A stretch of 64,000 nucleotides of DNA from PCC-9228 sp964477525. GTDB lineage: Bacteria; Cyanobacteriota; Cyanobacteriia; Cyanobacteriales; PCC-9228. The position numbers were made by a program, and so were the translations under genes. The stretch lies in contig CAYZHY010000007.1 in the NCBI GenBank assembly GCA_964477525.1, positions 1-64,000 on the forward strand. The letters run 5' to 3'. Under the pieces are notes generated by a model, which had not been told where the DNA came from, made no database searches, and worked only from the letters and a program-made list of their open reading frames with translations. Positions 35,360 through 43,715 of the stretch are shown here, in pieces. Every line of letters starts with the position of its first letter. Position 1 is the stretch's first letter.

Positions 35360-35860
35360 TTAGTATGTTCTAGGATTGCGATCGCCATATTCTCGAATAC
35401 GTTCCCAATCCCACTCCCAAGCCTCGCTTAGTCTAAGGGTTAATCCATTGCGGAATAAGACATAGGCAGGAGACACTTCTTCCTTCACATCGGCAATCAG
35501 TTGGTTGCGAACATCTCTTCCCAATCCCTCAGCCGCCGCTTGCCACCACTTGATTCCCGGACTTTGAAAGCGAGGATTGTCTAAAATCTCATCAGACCAG
35601 ACATCAAAAGGCTGCCACCGTTCTGCGATCGCTTGAATGAAACCAGCACTGGGATATTCTAGGGATTTGCCATCCTGTTTTTCCCGATAAAGCGCCCACA
35701 AAACAAACGCTTGCAAGATGGTTTCAAAATCCTGATAGCATTGTTCTATGGCATAACTAACATTATCGCGGCTTAAATCTACTCCCAAGCCTTGCAAAGC
35801 ATACTTGTATTTGCCAAAAATCGCTTGTTTGGCGCGTTTTTCCTCGTCCAAATCATCCAT
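35360..35860 (-). CDS. Hypothetical protein, 166 residues
   Basis: I do not recognise this protein. It is acidic, rich in Trp and predicted helical (SYAIEQCYQDFETILQAFVL; AGFIQAIAERWQPFDVW), with no signal or membrane segment. Its ATG lies nine bases after the DUF4178 stop with AAGG upstream, so it is probably co-translated with that gene; the winged-helix gene starts about 94 bases further on. It therefore links the DUF4178/aminopropyltransferase cluster to the nuclease-motor operon. Confidence 0.72.
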   Translation of the reverse strand: MDDLDEEKRAKQAIFGKYKYALQGLGVDLSRDNVSYAIEQCYQDFETILQAFVLWALYREKQDGKSLEYPSAGFIQAIAERWQPFDVWSDEILDNPRFQSPGIKWWQAAAEGLGRDVRNQLIADVKEEVSPAYVLFRNGLTLRLSEAWEWDWERIREYGDRNPRTY

Positions 35861-35869
35861 TTTGCCTTA

Positions 35870-36460
35870 TTAAGTATAGCGATAAATGCGATCGCCACCT
35901 CCTGGTAAAAGCGACAAATCGCTAGGACGAATTGTACGACCCACCGTCACCTCAATCTCCCCATCCCAATCTTCTATGGACAAAACATTCTCTCCTTCTC
36001 CTTCATAATCGTAATAACGGCATTTTTCGGCATTGCGTCGCTGTACCGTACCAATGCGTTTCATATTGGCAACGCCAGAACCTTGGCGATAGTAGGTTTC
36101 TCCGGCAAATGTCAACTCCGGTGGGGGTTCGCCGCTGATATCTAGAACTTGGGTGGGTTCCAGCCACTGAACTTCCACCGTGTCATCTTCTTCCACCGAC
36201 AACCAACGCAGGTCGTCACCGTCTTGCAGCATGTATTCCGACCAGCTAAACCCGCTTTCCTCGTAAATTAACTTGCCTTCTACCACCCAATCTCTTTCCA
36301 TATATTGGACGATATCTCCAATTTGCAAATTAAACACATTTCGCTTTAAAGACGGGGCATCTTGTTCGTTTTGGGGGGATAAACGTCTTTGACGTACGAC
36401 CAAAACAATTCCAGCCGCAACCAAAAGAATAATAACCAGCCACACAATTGCAATCGTCAT
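35870..36460 (-). CDS. DUF4178 domain membrane protein
   Basis: One N-terminal membrane helix (AIVWLVIILLVAAGIVLVV) is followed by a beta-rich cytosolic domain starting NLQIGDIVQYMERDWVVEG and continuing through WLSVEEDDTVEVQWLEPT, as in DUF4178. The length is 196 residues. The family has no known activity, but from memory it recurs beside aminopropyltransferase and DUF350 genes, both of which are here. The aminopropyltransferase gene ends 56 bases upstream. Confidence 0.8.
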   Translation of the reverse strand: MTIAIVWLVIILLVAAGIVLVVRQRRLSPQNEQDAPSLKRNVFNLQIGDIVQYMERDWVVEGKLIYEESGFSWSEYMLQDGDDLRWLSVEEDDTVEVQWLEPTQVLDISGEPPPELTFAGETYYRQGSGVANMKRIGTVQRRNAEKCRYYDYEGEGENVLSIEDWDGEIEVTVGRTIRPSDLSLLPGGGDRIYRYT

Positions 36461-36516
36461 AAAAACAACCTATTAACATCCGGCAATAACCTTATCGAGA
36501 CTAGTTTAATACTTGT

Positions 36517-38067
36517 TCAATATAAATCCCATCGCCGATCTCTTTGATAGCGAGCAATAATAGGATGAGCGAGGGTATTGATTTCTACGTTATCTGTGGG
36601 AACATCCGCTGGCAGCTGAAACAACGTGGGAAACAATTCAGGGGTTAAAAACTGGGTTTTCACGGAGGGAGGTATGGGGGAAGACACATCAAACGGTTGG
36701 TTGGTTGCCATGACAAATCCCCAAGGACCAAAACTGGGAACGTCGGTTCGATAGGGATAAACGGACATATTAACGGCTTCTAGGGTAGCAGCAACGCAGG
36801 CAAAGGCTTTGGGGGCAAAAAAAGGACTGGAAGCTTGCGTTACCATGGCCCCTGTGGGAGCAAGGCGCGATCGCAATCCTTCGTAAAATCCCTTAGAATA
36901 TAATTTAGCCAAAGCCGTCCGGTCGGGATCGGGAAAATCAGCAATAATGACATCGAAGGTTTCCTGCAAAGCTGGCGCCGCCCGGAAAGCATCGGCATAC
37001 CGTACTTCCACCCGTGGGTCTTGCCAAGCGCGATCGCTCAGTTTGTTTAAAAACGGATGGTTTTGGGCTACCTTGACCACGGCTGGGTCCAACTCTACCA
37101 ACAAAACTCGTTCCACTTGCTGCCATTTGAGAACCTCTCGCAAAGCCATACCATCGCCTGCCCCCAGCAACAATACCCGACGGGGATTTTCTGCGGCAAC
37201 CATGGCAGGATGAACCAAGGCTTCGTGGTAGCGGTATTCGTCAGCGGTGGAAAACTGCAAATCGCCGTTGAGAAACAAACGCATATCCCAACCCCAGCGA
37301 GTCAGAACCAAACGTTGGTAGCTTGATTGCCACCTGCCTACAACGGGGTCTCGATAAAGATTGTTTTCCAGGCTATTGCCTATAGGAACAACGACCCAAG
37401 CAAATCCCAACAAGCCAATGGCTATTGCCAAACCACCCCATCTCCAGCCTCGCAGTTGGGGAAATGCTCGTCCTAATAAGAATACCATGACGGCGGGTAA
37501 AGAACCAATAATGGCGGCGGAAGGAAACATACCAAAAACGGGTAGCAAGAAGATGGGAAACAGCAACGACCCCAACAAAGCCCCCAAATAATCCATGGCC
37601 AAAACCCCTGCCAAAGCTTCCCGAACTCCTTCTTCTTGTTCGACCAACCGCGTTAGTAAAGGAATTTCCAATCCAGCTAAAATTCCTAAAATGAGGGTCA
37701 CTAGAAACAATCCCAACCACAAAAAACCATCAATGATAAACAAGGCAAATAATCCCAAAGGTAGTAAGGCGGTCAGGGGCGCGATCGCAAGTTCTACTTT
37801 GGCGAAGCTAGAGAGCAAATTTTGCCGCTGTTGGGGAGATAGTTCCCTTCCTTCTCCCAAATTAGGTTCGTCAGCAACGAAACGACTTAAATAGGAACCC
37901 ACGCCCATGGCAGCCAAAAAGCCTCCCACGGCAATTCCGTAGGAAAGAGCCTCGTTGCCTACCAAATAGCTGGCCAGATTGCCCAACAAAAGTTCTACGG
38001 CCAAACCGCTACTGGAAGATACAGCAGCGGCCACCAGTAAAAGATTGCGTTGGTATTTGGTCATCAT
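36517..38067 (-). CDS. Membrane-anchored polyamine aminopropyltransferase (spermidine synthase-like)
   Basis: The N-terminal half (about residues 10-220) carries about seven membrane helices (LAVELLLGNLASYLVG; LGLFLVTLILGILAGLEIPL). The C-terminal half is a spermidine-synthase-fold methyltransferase-like domain: YRYHEALVHPAM, the nucleotide loop VLLLGAGDGMALREVL, and FDVIIADFPDPD. This fusion is widespread in bacteria, and its true substrate is usually unproven. Start: paired ATGs at 38067/38064, a few bases after the stop of the small upstream gene; the longer open frame upstream overlaps that gene and is not family-like. About 516 residues. Confidence 0.87.
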   Translation of the reverse strand: MMTKYQRNLLLVAAAVSSSSGLAVELLLGNLASYLVGNEALSYGIAVGGFLAAMGVGSYLSRFVADEPNLGEGRELSPQQRQNLLSSFAKVELAIAPLTALLPLGLFALFIIDGFLWLGLFLVTLILGILAGLEIPLLTRLVEQEEGVREALAGVLAMDYLGALLGSLLFPIFLLPVFGMFPSAAIIGSLPAVMVFLLGRAFPQLRGWRWGGLAIAIGLLGFAWVVVPIGNSLENNLYRDPVVGRWQSSYQRLVLTRWGWDMRLFLNGDLQFSTADEYRYHEALVHPAMVAAENPRRVLLLGAGDGMALREVLKWQQVERVLLVELDPAVVKVAQNHPFLNKLSDRAWQDPRVEVRYADAFRAAPALQETFDVIIADFPDPDRTALAKLYSKGFYEGLRSRLAPTGAMVTQASSPFFAPKAFACVAATLEAVNMSVYPYRTDVPSFGPWGFVMATNQPFDVSSPIPPSVKTQFLTPELFPTLFQLPADVPTDNVEINTLAHPIIARYQRDRRWDLY

Positions 38068-38071
38068 TTGC

Positions 38072-38299
38072 TTATTTTCCGACACTGGAACCACCACCGC
38101 GGAAACCAGACCGAGAACGCCCCGGACCGGGATTCCAAGAACCACCCACATAGTATCCATGGACGACAGTTCCGTGTCGGGACCAGTACATGGGTTGGGA
38201 TTCTTGACGCAAGGCCAAAGCCGATCTTTGGGTATAGGCCGCCCAAATGGTGAAACCGGCAATCAGAAAAGCAACAATCGTAAATCCTTTGACTAACAT
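38072..38299 (-). CDS. Small membrane protein with Gly/Arg-rich tail
   Basis: A 75-residue protein with one N-terminal helix (GFTIVAFLIAGFTIWAAY) and a hydrophilic tail rich in Gly, Arg and Ser (GGSWNPGPGRSRSGFRGGG). GAGGAAG precedes the ATG, and its stop lies four bases before the aminopropyltransferase start, which supports a real, co-translated gene. I know no family for it; the basic tail could bind lipid or nucleic acid. Confidence 0.65.
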   Translation of the reverse strand: MLVKGFTIVAFLIAGFTIWAAYTQRSALALRQESQPMYWSRHGTVVHGYYVGGSWNPGPGRSRSGFRGGGSSVGK

Positions 38300-38340
38300 A
38301 AAGCTTCCTCAAAATCAATTATTTTCTAATGAAATACTAG

Positions 38341-39348
38341 TTAAGAAACAGAAATATTCACAACTGGTTTGCCTCTACCAAGCGTTTTTACGCCTTCGCG
38401 AACGGTTAATGTGGTTCGGTCTACGGGTTGGTCAGGTGCGACTTCTACATAAAAACCGTAGGAACCGCGCCGTTCAAATACAAACAATTTAGAAACTCGG
38501 TCGGTGGCTTTTTGAATTTCCCCCTCATCATCTTTTTTGTAGTTCATGGTTGCTGTCAAGGTTTCTGAATAAATTTGTTCGCCGTTACCATCTTTGATCC
38601 ACAATTCAACATTCATGCTGGGGGGGGCTGTTTCGTCGGCTTCCACCAGAACAATAACTTTGACCAAGCGATCGCGACCTCCCAAAATCGCGCGATCGCC
38701 CACATCGCTATCGGGAATACTTTTTTGGATAACTTTTTTACCGGTATTGCTCAAGGCAATAAAACTAAGAATCGAAAAACCGATGGTTCCAAACAAGCCA
38801 GCAATTAAATAACGACTGTCGATAACGCCTTTTTCTACCTCAACCTGGAAAGAAACTGGATTTTGTAATTGTTTTCCCGATTTGGTTCCGTGTTCGGAGA
38901 CAGAAATAGCAATGGTTATATCTTCTTCCTTTTCCTTCCCCAAGCGAACATCCAAACCACCTAGCAAATCCGACTCCGACCAACTTCCCGATTCGCCATC
39001 TTCGTACCAAGTTCCCGACTCCCGCCACGCTTCTTTGAAAGCTGCCGCCAAGCGATCGCCTTGTTGGTCAAATAATTCAATTTGATAAGTTACCCAAGTA
39101 TTCCGGGGCAAAGTGGATTTTACATCAATTCGCAAAGCCCCAATAGGATCTCTTTCGATATGAATTGGATCTAATTGAACGGTGGTTTCCGGCTTTACCT
39201 GAACCCGTTCCCGTTCTATCATTTCTGGAAAAAATATGGATGCAAATAAAGCCAACAGAATTAATAGAACCGACAGTAGGGAAATATAAGGCGTACGTTC
39301 TACAAAACGACTGGTGCCATGTTTTTCCGTTTTGATAGTTACTGACAT
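38341..39348 (-). CDS. Two-helix membrane protein of unknown function
   Basis: A 335-residue protein: cytosolic N terminus, helix at about 23-42 (ISLLSVLLILLALFASIFF), a beta-rich extracytoplasmic domain (about 45-180, DVKSTLPRNTWVTYQIELFD), a second helix at about 184-204 (LIAGLFGTIGFSILSFIAL), and a second beta-rich domain (LVKVIVLVEADETAPPS) that would be cytosolic. Both beta domains look like stress-response sandwich folds, but no family is recognised. It is the first gene of the minus-strand cluster that continues with the aminopropyltransferase and is divergent from DUF350. Confidence 0.72.
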   Translation of the reverse strand: MSVTIKTEKHGTSRFVERTPYISLLSVLLILLALFASIFFPEMIERERVQVKPETTVQLDPIHIERDPIGALRIDVKSTLPRNTWVTYQIELFDQQGDRLAAAFKEAWRESGTWYEDGESGSWSESDLLGGLDVRLGKEKEEDITIAISVSEHGTKSGKQLQNPVSFQVEVEKGVIDSRYLIAGLFGTIGFSILSFIALSNTGKKVIQKSIPDSDVGDRAILGGRDRLVKVIVLVEADETAPPSMNVELWIKDGNGEQIYSETLTATMNYKKDDEGEIQKATDRVSKLFVFERRGSYGFYVEVAPDQPVDRTTLTVREGVKTLGRGKPVVNISVS

Positions 39349-39547
39349 AGAACAACTCTATACGTTGCAAAAATATAATGGCAGAATGGAATTGCTAGCG
39401 CCAGTACAGTGGGGTATTTTGTTAAATATTTTTAAGAATCCCACCGCAAAATTGACATGATTTTATTCTGGGAACAAGTAACTAAATATTCCTAGCTGTA
39501 CTGGATAGGCTAGTGATTTCTAGGCAGACAAACAATCTTTGATACTT

Positions 39548-39763
39548 ATGACGGGAATGGAAATAGTACAAGCAGTTGGAAACACCATTGGCTGGGCTTT
39601 TGTTGGTCTTATCATTTTATATGCGGCAACTCGCCTGTTTGATTTGATAACGCCTGTTAACTATCAAGCTGAAATTCGCCAAGGAAACGTTGCCGCCGCT
39701 ATTTTAGTTGGTTCGGTAGTGCTGGCCTTGGCAGCGATTGTGGTAGCCGTTATGGTTACCTAG
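39548..39763 (+). CDS. DUF350 family membrane protein
   Basis: A 71-residue protein with two membrane helices (IGWAFVGLIILYAATRLFDL; AAAILVGSVVLALAAIVV) separated by TPVNYQAEIRQGN, the short DUF350 unit also found as YjfL in E. coli. It is divergent from the two-helix membrane protein gene and convergent with the phospholipase-D-like gene. A TTG lies three codons upstream of the chosen ATG. The function is unknown; association with polyamine-linked envelope stress systems is suggested from related neighbourhoods. Confidence 0.82.
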   Translation: MTGMEIVQAVGNTIGWAFVGLIILYAATRLFDLITPVNYQAEIRQGNVAAAILVGSVVLALAAIVVAVMVT

Positions 39764-39787
39764 GCGATCGCAACATCTCTACCATTT

Positions 39788-41401
39788 CTACCATGTTACC
39801 CGATCGCTCAGGTCCGCTACCGTTTTCGGACCAATTCCCGAAACTTCTTGCAAATCTTGTAAAGACGTAAAAGATTGTTGCGATCGCTTTTGCATGATTC
39901 TTTGGGCTAATGCCGGACCAATTCCAGGCAAGGTTTCTAATTCTTCTTGCGTGGCAGTATTGATATTAATTTTCCCCGTCACTTGAACCGATTGGGGGGC
40001 AGCAACGGTCTCGCATTGTTTTTCGCGGGAACGAATTTTGGCCGCTACTTGCGAAGGAACGCCAAACGTGGCCGTACCATACAAACGTTCAAATTCTCGT
40101 GTAAAATGAGCTGCCACCGTTGCATTTTTAATGGCTAATAAAGTTTCGTCGTTTTGATGGTTGGCAGCCGCCGTCCAATTGTGAGAACCGGCAATTACCG
40201 TCTGACCGTCTACAACAGCAAATTTATGGTGCAATTTATCCCCCGGCGGTAACGTAGGAACCCCCACACTAGAAAGTTGCTTTGGCCAAGGTTGATTGTC
40301 CAATTCGTACTGGCAATTGGAACCAGCTAAAGCTATTCCCAACATATCCAATCCTTCACTATAAAAACGATAGGCAAAACTGGGATCCAGCAAAGCCCGA
40401 ATTTCCACCCCTTGTTGGTATTGTTCTGCTAAAACATTGGCAATTTTTTGGTCGGAAAACACAAACAAAGCCAAATCTGTGGTGTTGTTTGCTGTTTTTA
40501 CAACTTCAGCGATCGCACCATTGGTACTGGCAGCGTAGGGTTGGGATGGAGAAGTGGGACTAAAGTGGACTTTGACTGAAGTATTGCCGACAAAAACTTG
40601 TTTGGTTGGGCGTTCGGGTTTTTGCAAACCAAACTGACTGTCTGCTTTCCCTTGGGGTCCATCTCCCCACATAAGTTCAAATTCTTTGGTAAAAATTTGG
40701 GCAAGTTTGGAACTATCAATTTTTAATAAATGATTGGCGTTGCCGCGACTGGCAGGTTTGAAAAAATCGCCGTGGATACCGCTGGTGGTTAGATTGGCAG
40801 AAGAAACCAGCACTTTTTGTCCGTCAATAACAATAAATTTATGGTGCATTAAACCGCTGCCGCGACTGCCATCGGCGGTATCGTCAATAAGGGGGATATT
40901 GGCATTTTCTAAAATGACCAAAGCATCGCGTTTTTGAATTTCTTTTTGGGAAAGTTTACCGTTCCCATCGATATCGGCGAGTTGAACAAATTCTTGATAG
41001 CGATTGCGTTGGCGTTGGTCAAAATCTTGAATTTCTGCTGGGGAAAAATCGCTCCAAGGACGACTGTAGGTATTTTCCAGAATAACTCGTATCTTGATTC
41101 CTTCCCGGGCGCGCTGGGCTAAAGCCTGGGCAACTTTGGGCAAACGCAATTCTTGTACAGCCACATCGATGCTGGTGGTGGCTTGGCGAATTTCTTCGAC
41201 CAAGATGGCTTCTAAATTGTCGCCACGGCGTTGTTGCTGGCGGTAGGGTTCCGTGTAGCTGTTGGATGGGTCTTGATTGAAATGAACGGTAATATTGGGG
41301 TCTTGGGGTAAAGGGTCCGGGTAGCGATTTTCCGGAGGCGTTTGCCGGCAACCTACGCCAATCACACCCAAACATATAATAGCTACGATACGCACCCACA
41401 T
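39788..41401 (-). CDS. PLD-family lipoprotein with EF-hand-like loop and ComEA-type helix-hairpin-helix
   Basis: From the ATG at 41401 the 537-residue product begins with a lipoprotein signal (CLGVIGVGC, lipid Cys18). Two complete HKD motifs define a bilobal phospholipase D-type catalytic unit: His186-x-Lys188 to Asp193, and His391-x-Lys393 to Asp398, each followed by SSAN or GSHN. A calcium-loop-like DIDGNGKLSQKE lies at about 143-154. The C terminus (about 478-537, NINTATQEELETLPGIGP) has two helix-hairpin-helix units as in ComEA. A surface nuclease acting on DNA is more likely than a lipase. It is convergent with the DUF350 gene. Confidence 0.87.
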   Translation of the reverse strand: MWVRIVAIICLGVIGVGCRQTPPENRYPDPLPQDPNITVHFNQDPSNSYTEPYRQQQRRGDNLEAILVEEIRQATTSIDVAVQELRLPKVAQALAQRAREGIKIRVILENTYSRPWSDFSPAEIQDFDQRQRNRYQEFVQLADIDGNGKLSQKEIQKRDALVILENANIPLIDDTADGSRGSGLMHHKFIVIDGQKVLVSSANLTTSGIHGDFFKPASRGNANHLLKIDSSKLAQIFTKEFELMWGDGPQGKADSQFGLQKPERPTKQVFVGNTSVKVHFSPTSPSQPYAASTNGAIAEVVKTANNTTDLALFVFSDQKIANVLAEQYQQGVEIRALLDPSFAYRFYSEGLDMLGIALAGSNCQYELDNQPWPKQLSSVGVPTLPPGDKLHHKFAVVDGQTVIAGSHNWTAAANHQNDETLLAIKNATVAAHFTREFERLYGTATFGVPSQVAAKIRSREKQCETVAAPQSVQVTGKININTATQEELETLPGIGPALAQRIMQKRSQQSFTSLQDLQEVSGIGPKTVADLSDRVTW

Positions 41402-41585
41402 CGGCTTTTCCACTGGACAACACTGCCAGGTCAATCAACACACCAATTATATATGACACAATATGAGATATGGGAGAACCATGGCCTCAAGCAAATAGCA
41501 TTTGCCAGGGGCTAGGGGGGGTAGCCTGAAAAAGAAACCGCGATTGGGGGAGGCTCAATGTCAAGTTCCTGCCAAACCAATTCCT

Positions 41586-41987
41586 ATGCCTAAAAGAAAA
41601 AAGACATTTCCGTGCGGTCATAAGGGATATGGCAAAGTCTGCCATCGCTGCCTGCAAGAAAAGGCAGTTCAAAATAATGGTTCTGTAGATAGCGATGCCA
41701 AGCGGCGGCAAAAAGAGGATTGGGAAGCCTCTTTTGACAACGACCCCATCGATTTGCGATCGCTACCCCGTCACGTAGTAAAAAAAGCTCGTTCTATTTT
41801 AAAAGAACTCGATAAACAAAAAGACTATCGCCAATTTGGCGGCAAACGTTTGCGTCACAACCGTACTATTATTAGTATTCCTATTACTAGAAATTATCGT
41901 ATGATTTGCCGAGATTATGGTAACTTTGTAGTCCCCCAGGAAGTCCTTTCTCACGAGGATTACAATGTTCGTAAACCTGGTGGTTAG
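41586..41987 (+). CDS. Zinc-finger protein with RelE-like C-terminal domain
   Basis: A 133-residue protein. The N terminus carries a compact CHCC zinc motif (Cys10, His12, Cys19, Cys22 in CGHKGYGKVCHRC). The C-terminal 65 residues (KRLRHNRTIISIPITRNYRM, then VLSHEDYN) resemble RelE/ParE-fold proteins, in which the final SHEDY segment is common. No antitoxin gene is adjacent, and the frame upstream of 41586 is open but unlike coding sequence. It precedes the cysteine desulfurase gene by 27 bases. Whether it is a toxin is unproven. Confidence 0.7.
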   Translation: MPKRKKTFPCGHKGYGKVCHRCLQEKAVQNNGSVDSDAKRRQKEDWEASFDNDPIDLRSLPRHVVKKARSILKELDKQKDYRQFGGKRLRHNRTIISIPITRNYRMICRDYGNFVVPQEVLSHEDYNVRKPGG

Positions 41988-42014
41988 CCATCGATTGTAA
42001 GGTAAGGACGCATC

Positions 42015-43181
42015 ATGCAAGTTTATCTAGATTACAGTGCCACCACACCACCCCGAGAAGAAGCGATCGCGGCCATGCAAGAAGTGATGTCCCAACAATG
42101 GGGCAATCCTTCCAGTTCCCATACTTGGGGTCAAAGGGCGGCCACAAGCTTGGAACGCGCAAGAATGCAGGTAGCATCGCTGCTGAACGCCGAAATAGAA
42201 TCAATAACCTTTACCTCTGGTGGTACCGAAGCCAATAACTTAGCTTTGATGGGCGTAGCCCGCCAGTATCGCCAACCCCAGCATATGATTGTTTCTAGTG
42301 TAGAGCATCCAGCCGTATCGCAAGTGGCCGGGATGCTAGCAGGGGCAGGTTGGCAAATTACCTACTTACCAGTAGACAACGAAGGTCGGATACGTCCTAG
42401 CGATTTAGAAGCAGCTTTACAAGACAATACCGTCCTGGTTTCCATTATCTACGGACAAAGCGAAGTGGGAAGCATACAACCCATTGCCGAACTAGCAGAA
42501 ATTGTTCGTTCCCGTGGCATTTGCTTCCACACCGATGCCGTTCAAGCGGTGGGTCGTTTGCCCATTGATTTGCAAGAACTGCCGGTGGATATGTTGAGCT
42601 TGTCCAGCCATAAAATTTACGGACCCCAAGGTTCTGGGGCTTTGTACGTACGTCCGGGCAACCGGATCCTGCCCTGGTTGCTAGGTGGCGGACAAGAAGG
42701 GGGCATGCGTTCGGGAACCCAAGCCCTACCCGCGATCGCTGGTTTTGGTGTAGCAGCCGAGCAAATGGCTGCCGAAATGCCTACCGAAATTCCCCGACTC
42801 CAGAAACTACGCGATCGCCTGATTGCGCAACTTCAAGATATCCCCGGTTTTGGTTTGACCGGTCCCACAGGCAGCGATCGGCTTCCCCACCACGTGAGCT
42901 TTTGCTTGACCCAGCGAAACAGCGAGATAACCGGCAAAACTTTAGTCCGACAAATGAACCGCGCTGGCATTGCCATCAGTTCCGGTTCCGCTTGCCACAG
43001 CGGTAGTGTCGCCCCCAGTCCGATTTTGCTGGCAATGGGATATTCCCACTTCGATGCCCTCAGTGCCGTACGTATGACCTTAGGACGACACACCACCGAA
43101 GCCGACGTGGATTGGACGGCGATGGCCTTTCGTCAGGTCACCGAACGCCTGCAACCAGAACCAGCCCTTAGCGTTGGCTAG
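42015..43181 (+). CDS. Cysteine desulfurase, NifS/IscS type
   Basis: A PLP enzyme that takes sulfur from cysteine for iron-sulfur clusters and thiolation. The start MQVYLDYSATTPP, the His98 of SSVEHPAV, the cofactor Asp174 in HTDAVQA, the PLP lysine Lys200 in SLSSHKIYGP and the active Cys327 in SSGSACHSG are all present. The 388-residue length is typical. It precedes a clear terminator, so it probably ends its transcript. Which of the NifS/IscS isozymes it is cannot be told here. Confidence 0.93.
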   Translation: MQVYLDYSATTPPREEAIAAMQEVMSQQWGNPSSSHTWGQRAATSLERARMQVASLLNAEIESITFTSGGTEANNLALMGVARQYRQPQHMIVSSVEHPAVSQVAGMLAGAGWQITYLPVDNEGRIRPSDLEAALQDNTVLVSIIYGQSEVGSIQPIAELAEIVRSRGICFHTDAVQAVGRLPIDLQELPVDMLSLSSHKIYGPQGSGALYVRPGNRILPWLLGGGQEGGMRSGTQALPAIAGFGVAAEQMAAEMPTEIPRLQKLRDRLIAQLQDIPGFGLTGPTGSDRLPHHVSFCLTQRNSEITGKTLVRQMNRAGIAISSGSACHSGSVAPSPILLAMGYSHFDALSAVRMTLGRHTTEADVDWTAMAFRQVTERLQPEPALSVG

Positions 43182-43216
43182 CAGCAGGAAATTAACTTAT
43201 ATTGTAAATTGTTCGC

Positions 43217-43260
43217 CGCAGCCGCTACTGCTTTTCTTAGCGGCTGCGTTAAAATCTTTT
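43217..43260 (+). terminator. Terminator after the cysteine desulfurase gene
   Basis: CGCAGCCGCTA (43217-43227) and TAGCGGCTGCG (43238-43248) form a perfect eleven-pair stem around a ten-base loop, followed by TTAAAATCTTTT. The stop codon lies about 35 bases upstream on the same strand. Confidence 0.8.
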
Positions 43261-43307
43261 AGATAGTACAGCAAATTCAGCCAGCCTATCGCTATATATC
43301 TATAAAA

Positions 43308-43715
43308 ATGGTGCAATCGGATTCATACACCAACGACCAATTGCCCAACAATTGGGAACCAGAAAACACGACGGACAGGCCAGAAACCACAAGGAACGAT
43401 CCCCAAAAGGACTGTCACTTGGACTCTGCCAGCCATCCCCACGTCCACGACGAAGAGTCGTTACGGCGCATTGTCAATCGCTTGTCGCGCATTGAAGGTC
43501 ACGTTCGTGGCGTGAAAACCATGGTTCAAGACAGCCGTCCCTGTCCGGAAGTGTTGGTCCAAATTGCTGCTGTTCGGGCAGCTTTAGACCGGGTCGCTAG
43601 AATTATTTTAGACGAACACCTCAGCCAGTGTATTTCCCGCGCTGCTACCGATGGCGAGAATATCGAAACGGAAATTGAAGAGTTAAAAGCAGCCCTCGAT
43701 CGCTTTATTCGTTAG
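43308..43715 (+). CDS. CsoR/RcnR/InrS family metal-sensing repressor
   Basis: A 135-residue all-helical DUF156 repressor. Core segments RIVNRLSRIEGHVRGVKTMV and ALDRVARIILDEHLSQCIS are clear. The metal ligands Cys79, His104 and Cys108 match the copper/nickel site pattern of CsoR/InrS. The first 45 residues are hydrophilic and poorly conserved, ending in a His-rich stretch (SHPHVHDE) as in nickel-sensing InrS. No nickel or copper exporter gene is adjacent, so the target is unknown. Its 3' end overlaps the convergent DinB gene by 11 bases. Confidence 0.9.
   Translation: MVQSDSYTNDQLPNNWEPENTTDRPETTRNDPQKDCHLDSASHPHVHDEESLRRIVNRLSRIEGHVRGVKTMVQDSRPCPEVLVQIAAVRAALDRVARIILDEHLSQCISRAATDGENIETEIEELKAALDRFIR

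Noticed and set aside
38064..38262. N-terminal extension of the aminopropyltransferase
   Set aside because: It overlaps the 75-residue gene in another frame and reads as Pro/Val-rich non-family sequence; the ATG pair at 38067 fits better.
43308..43715. Formaldehyde sensor FrmR
   Set aside because: The Cys79/His104/Cys108 set and His-rich N terminus fit CsoR/InrS metal sensors better.
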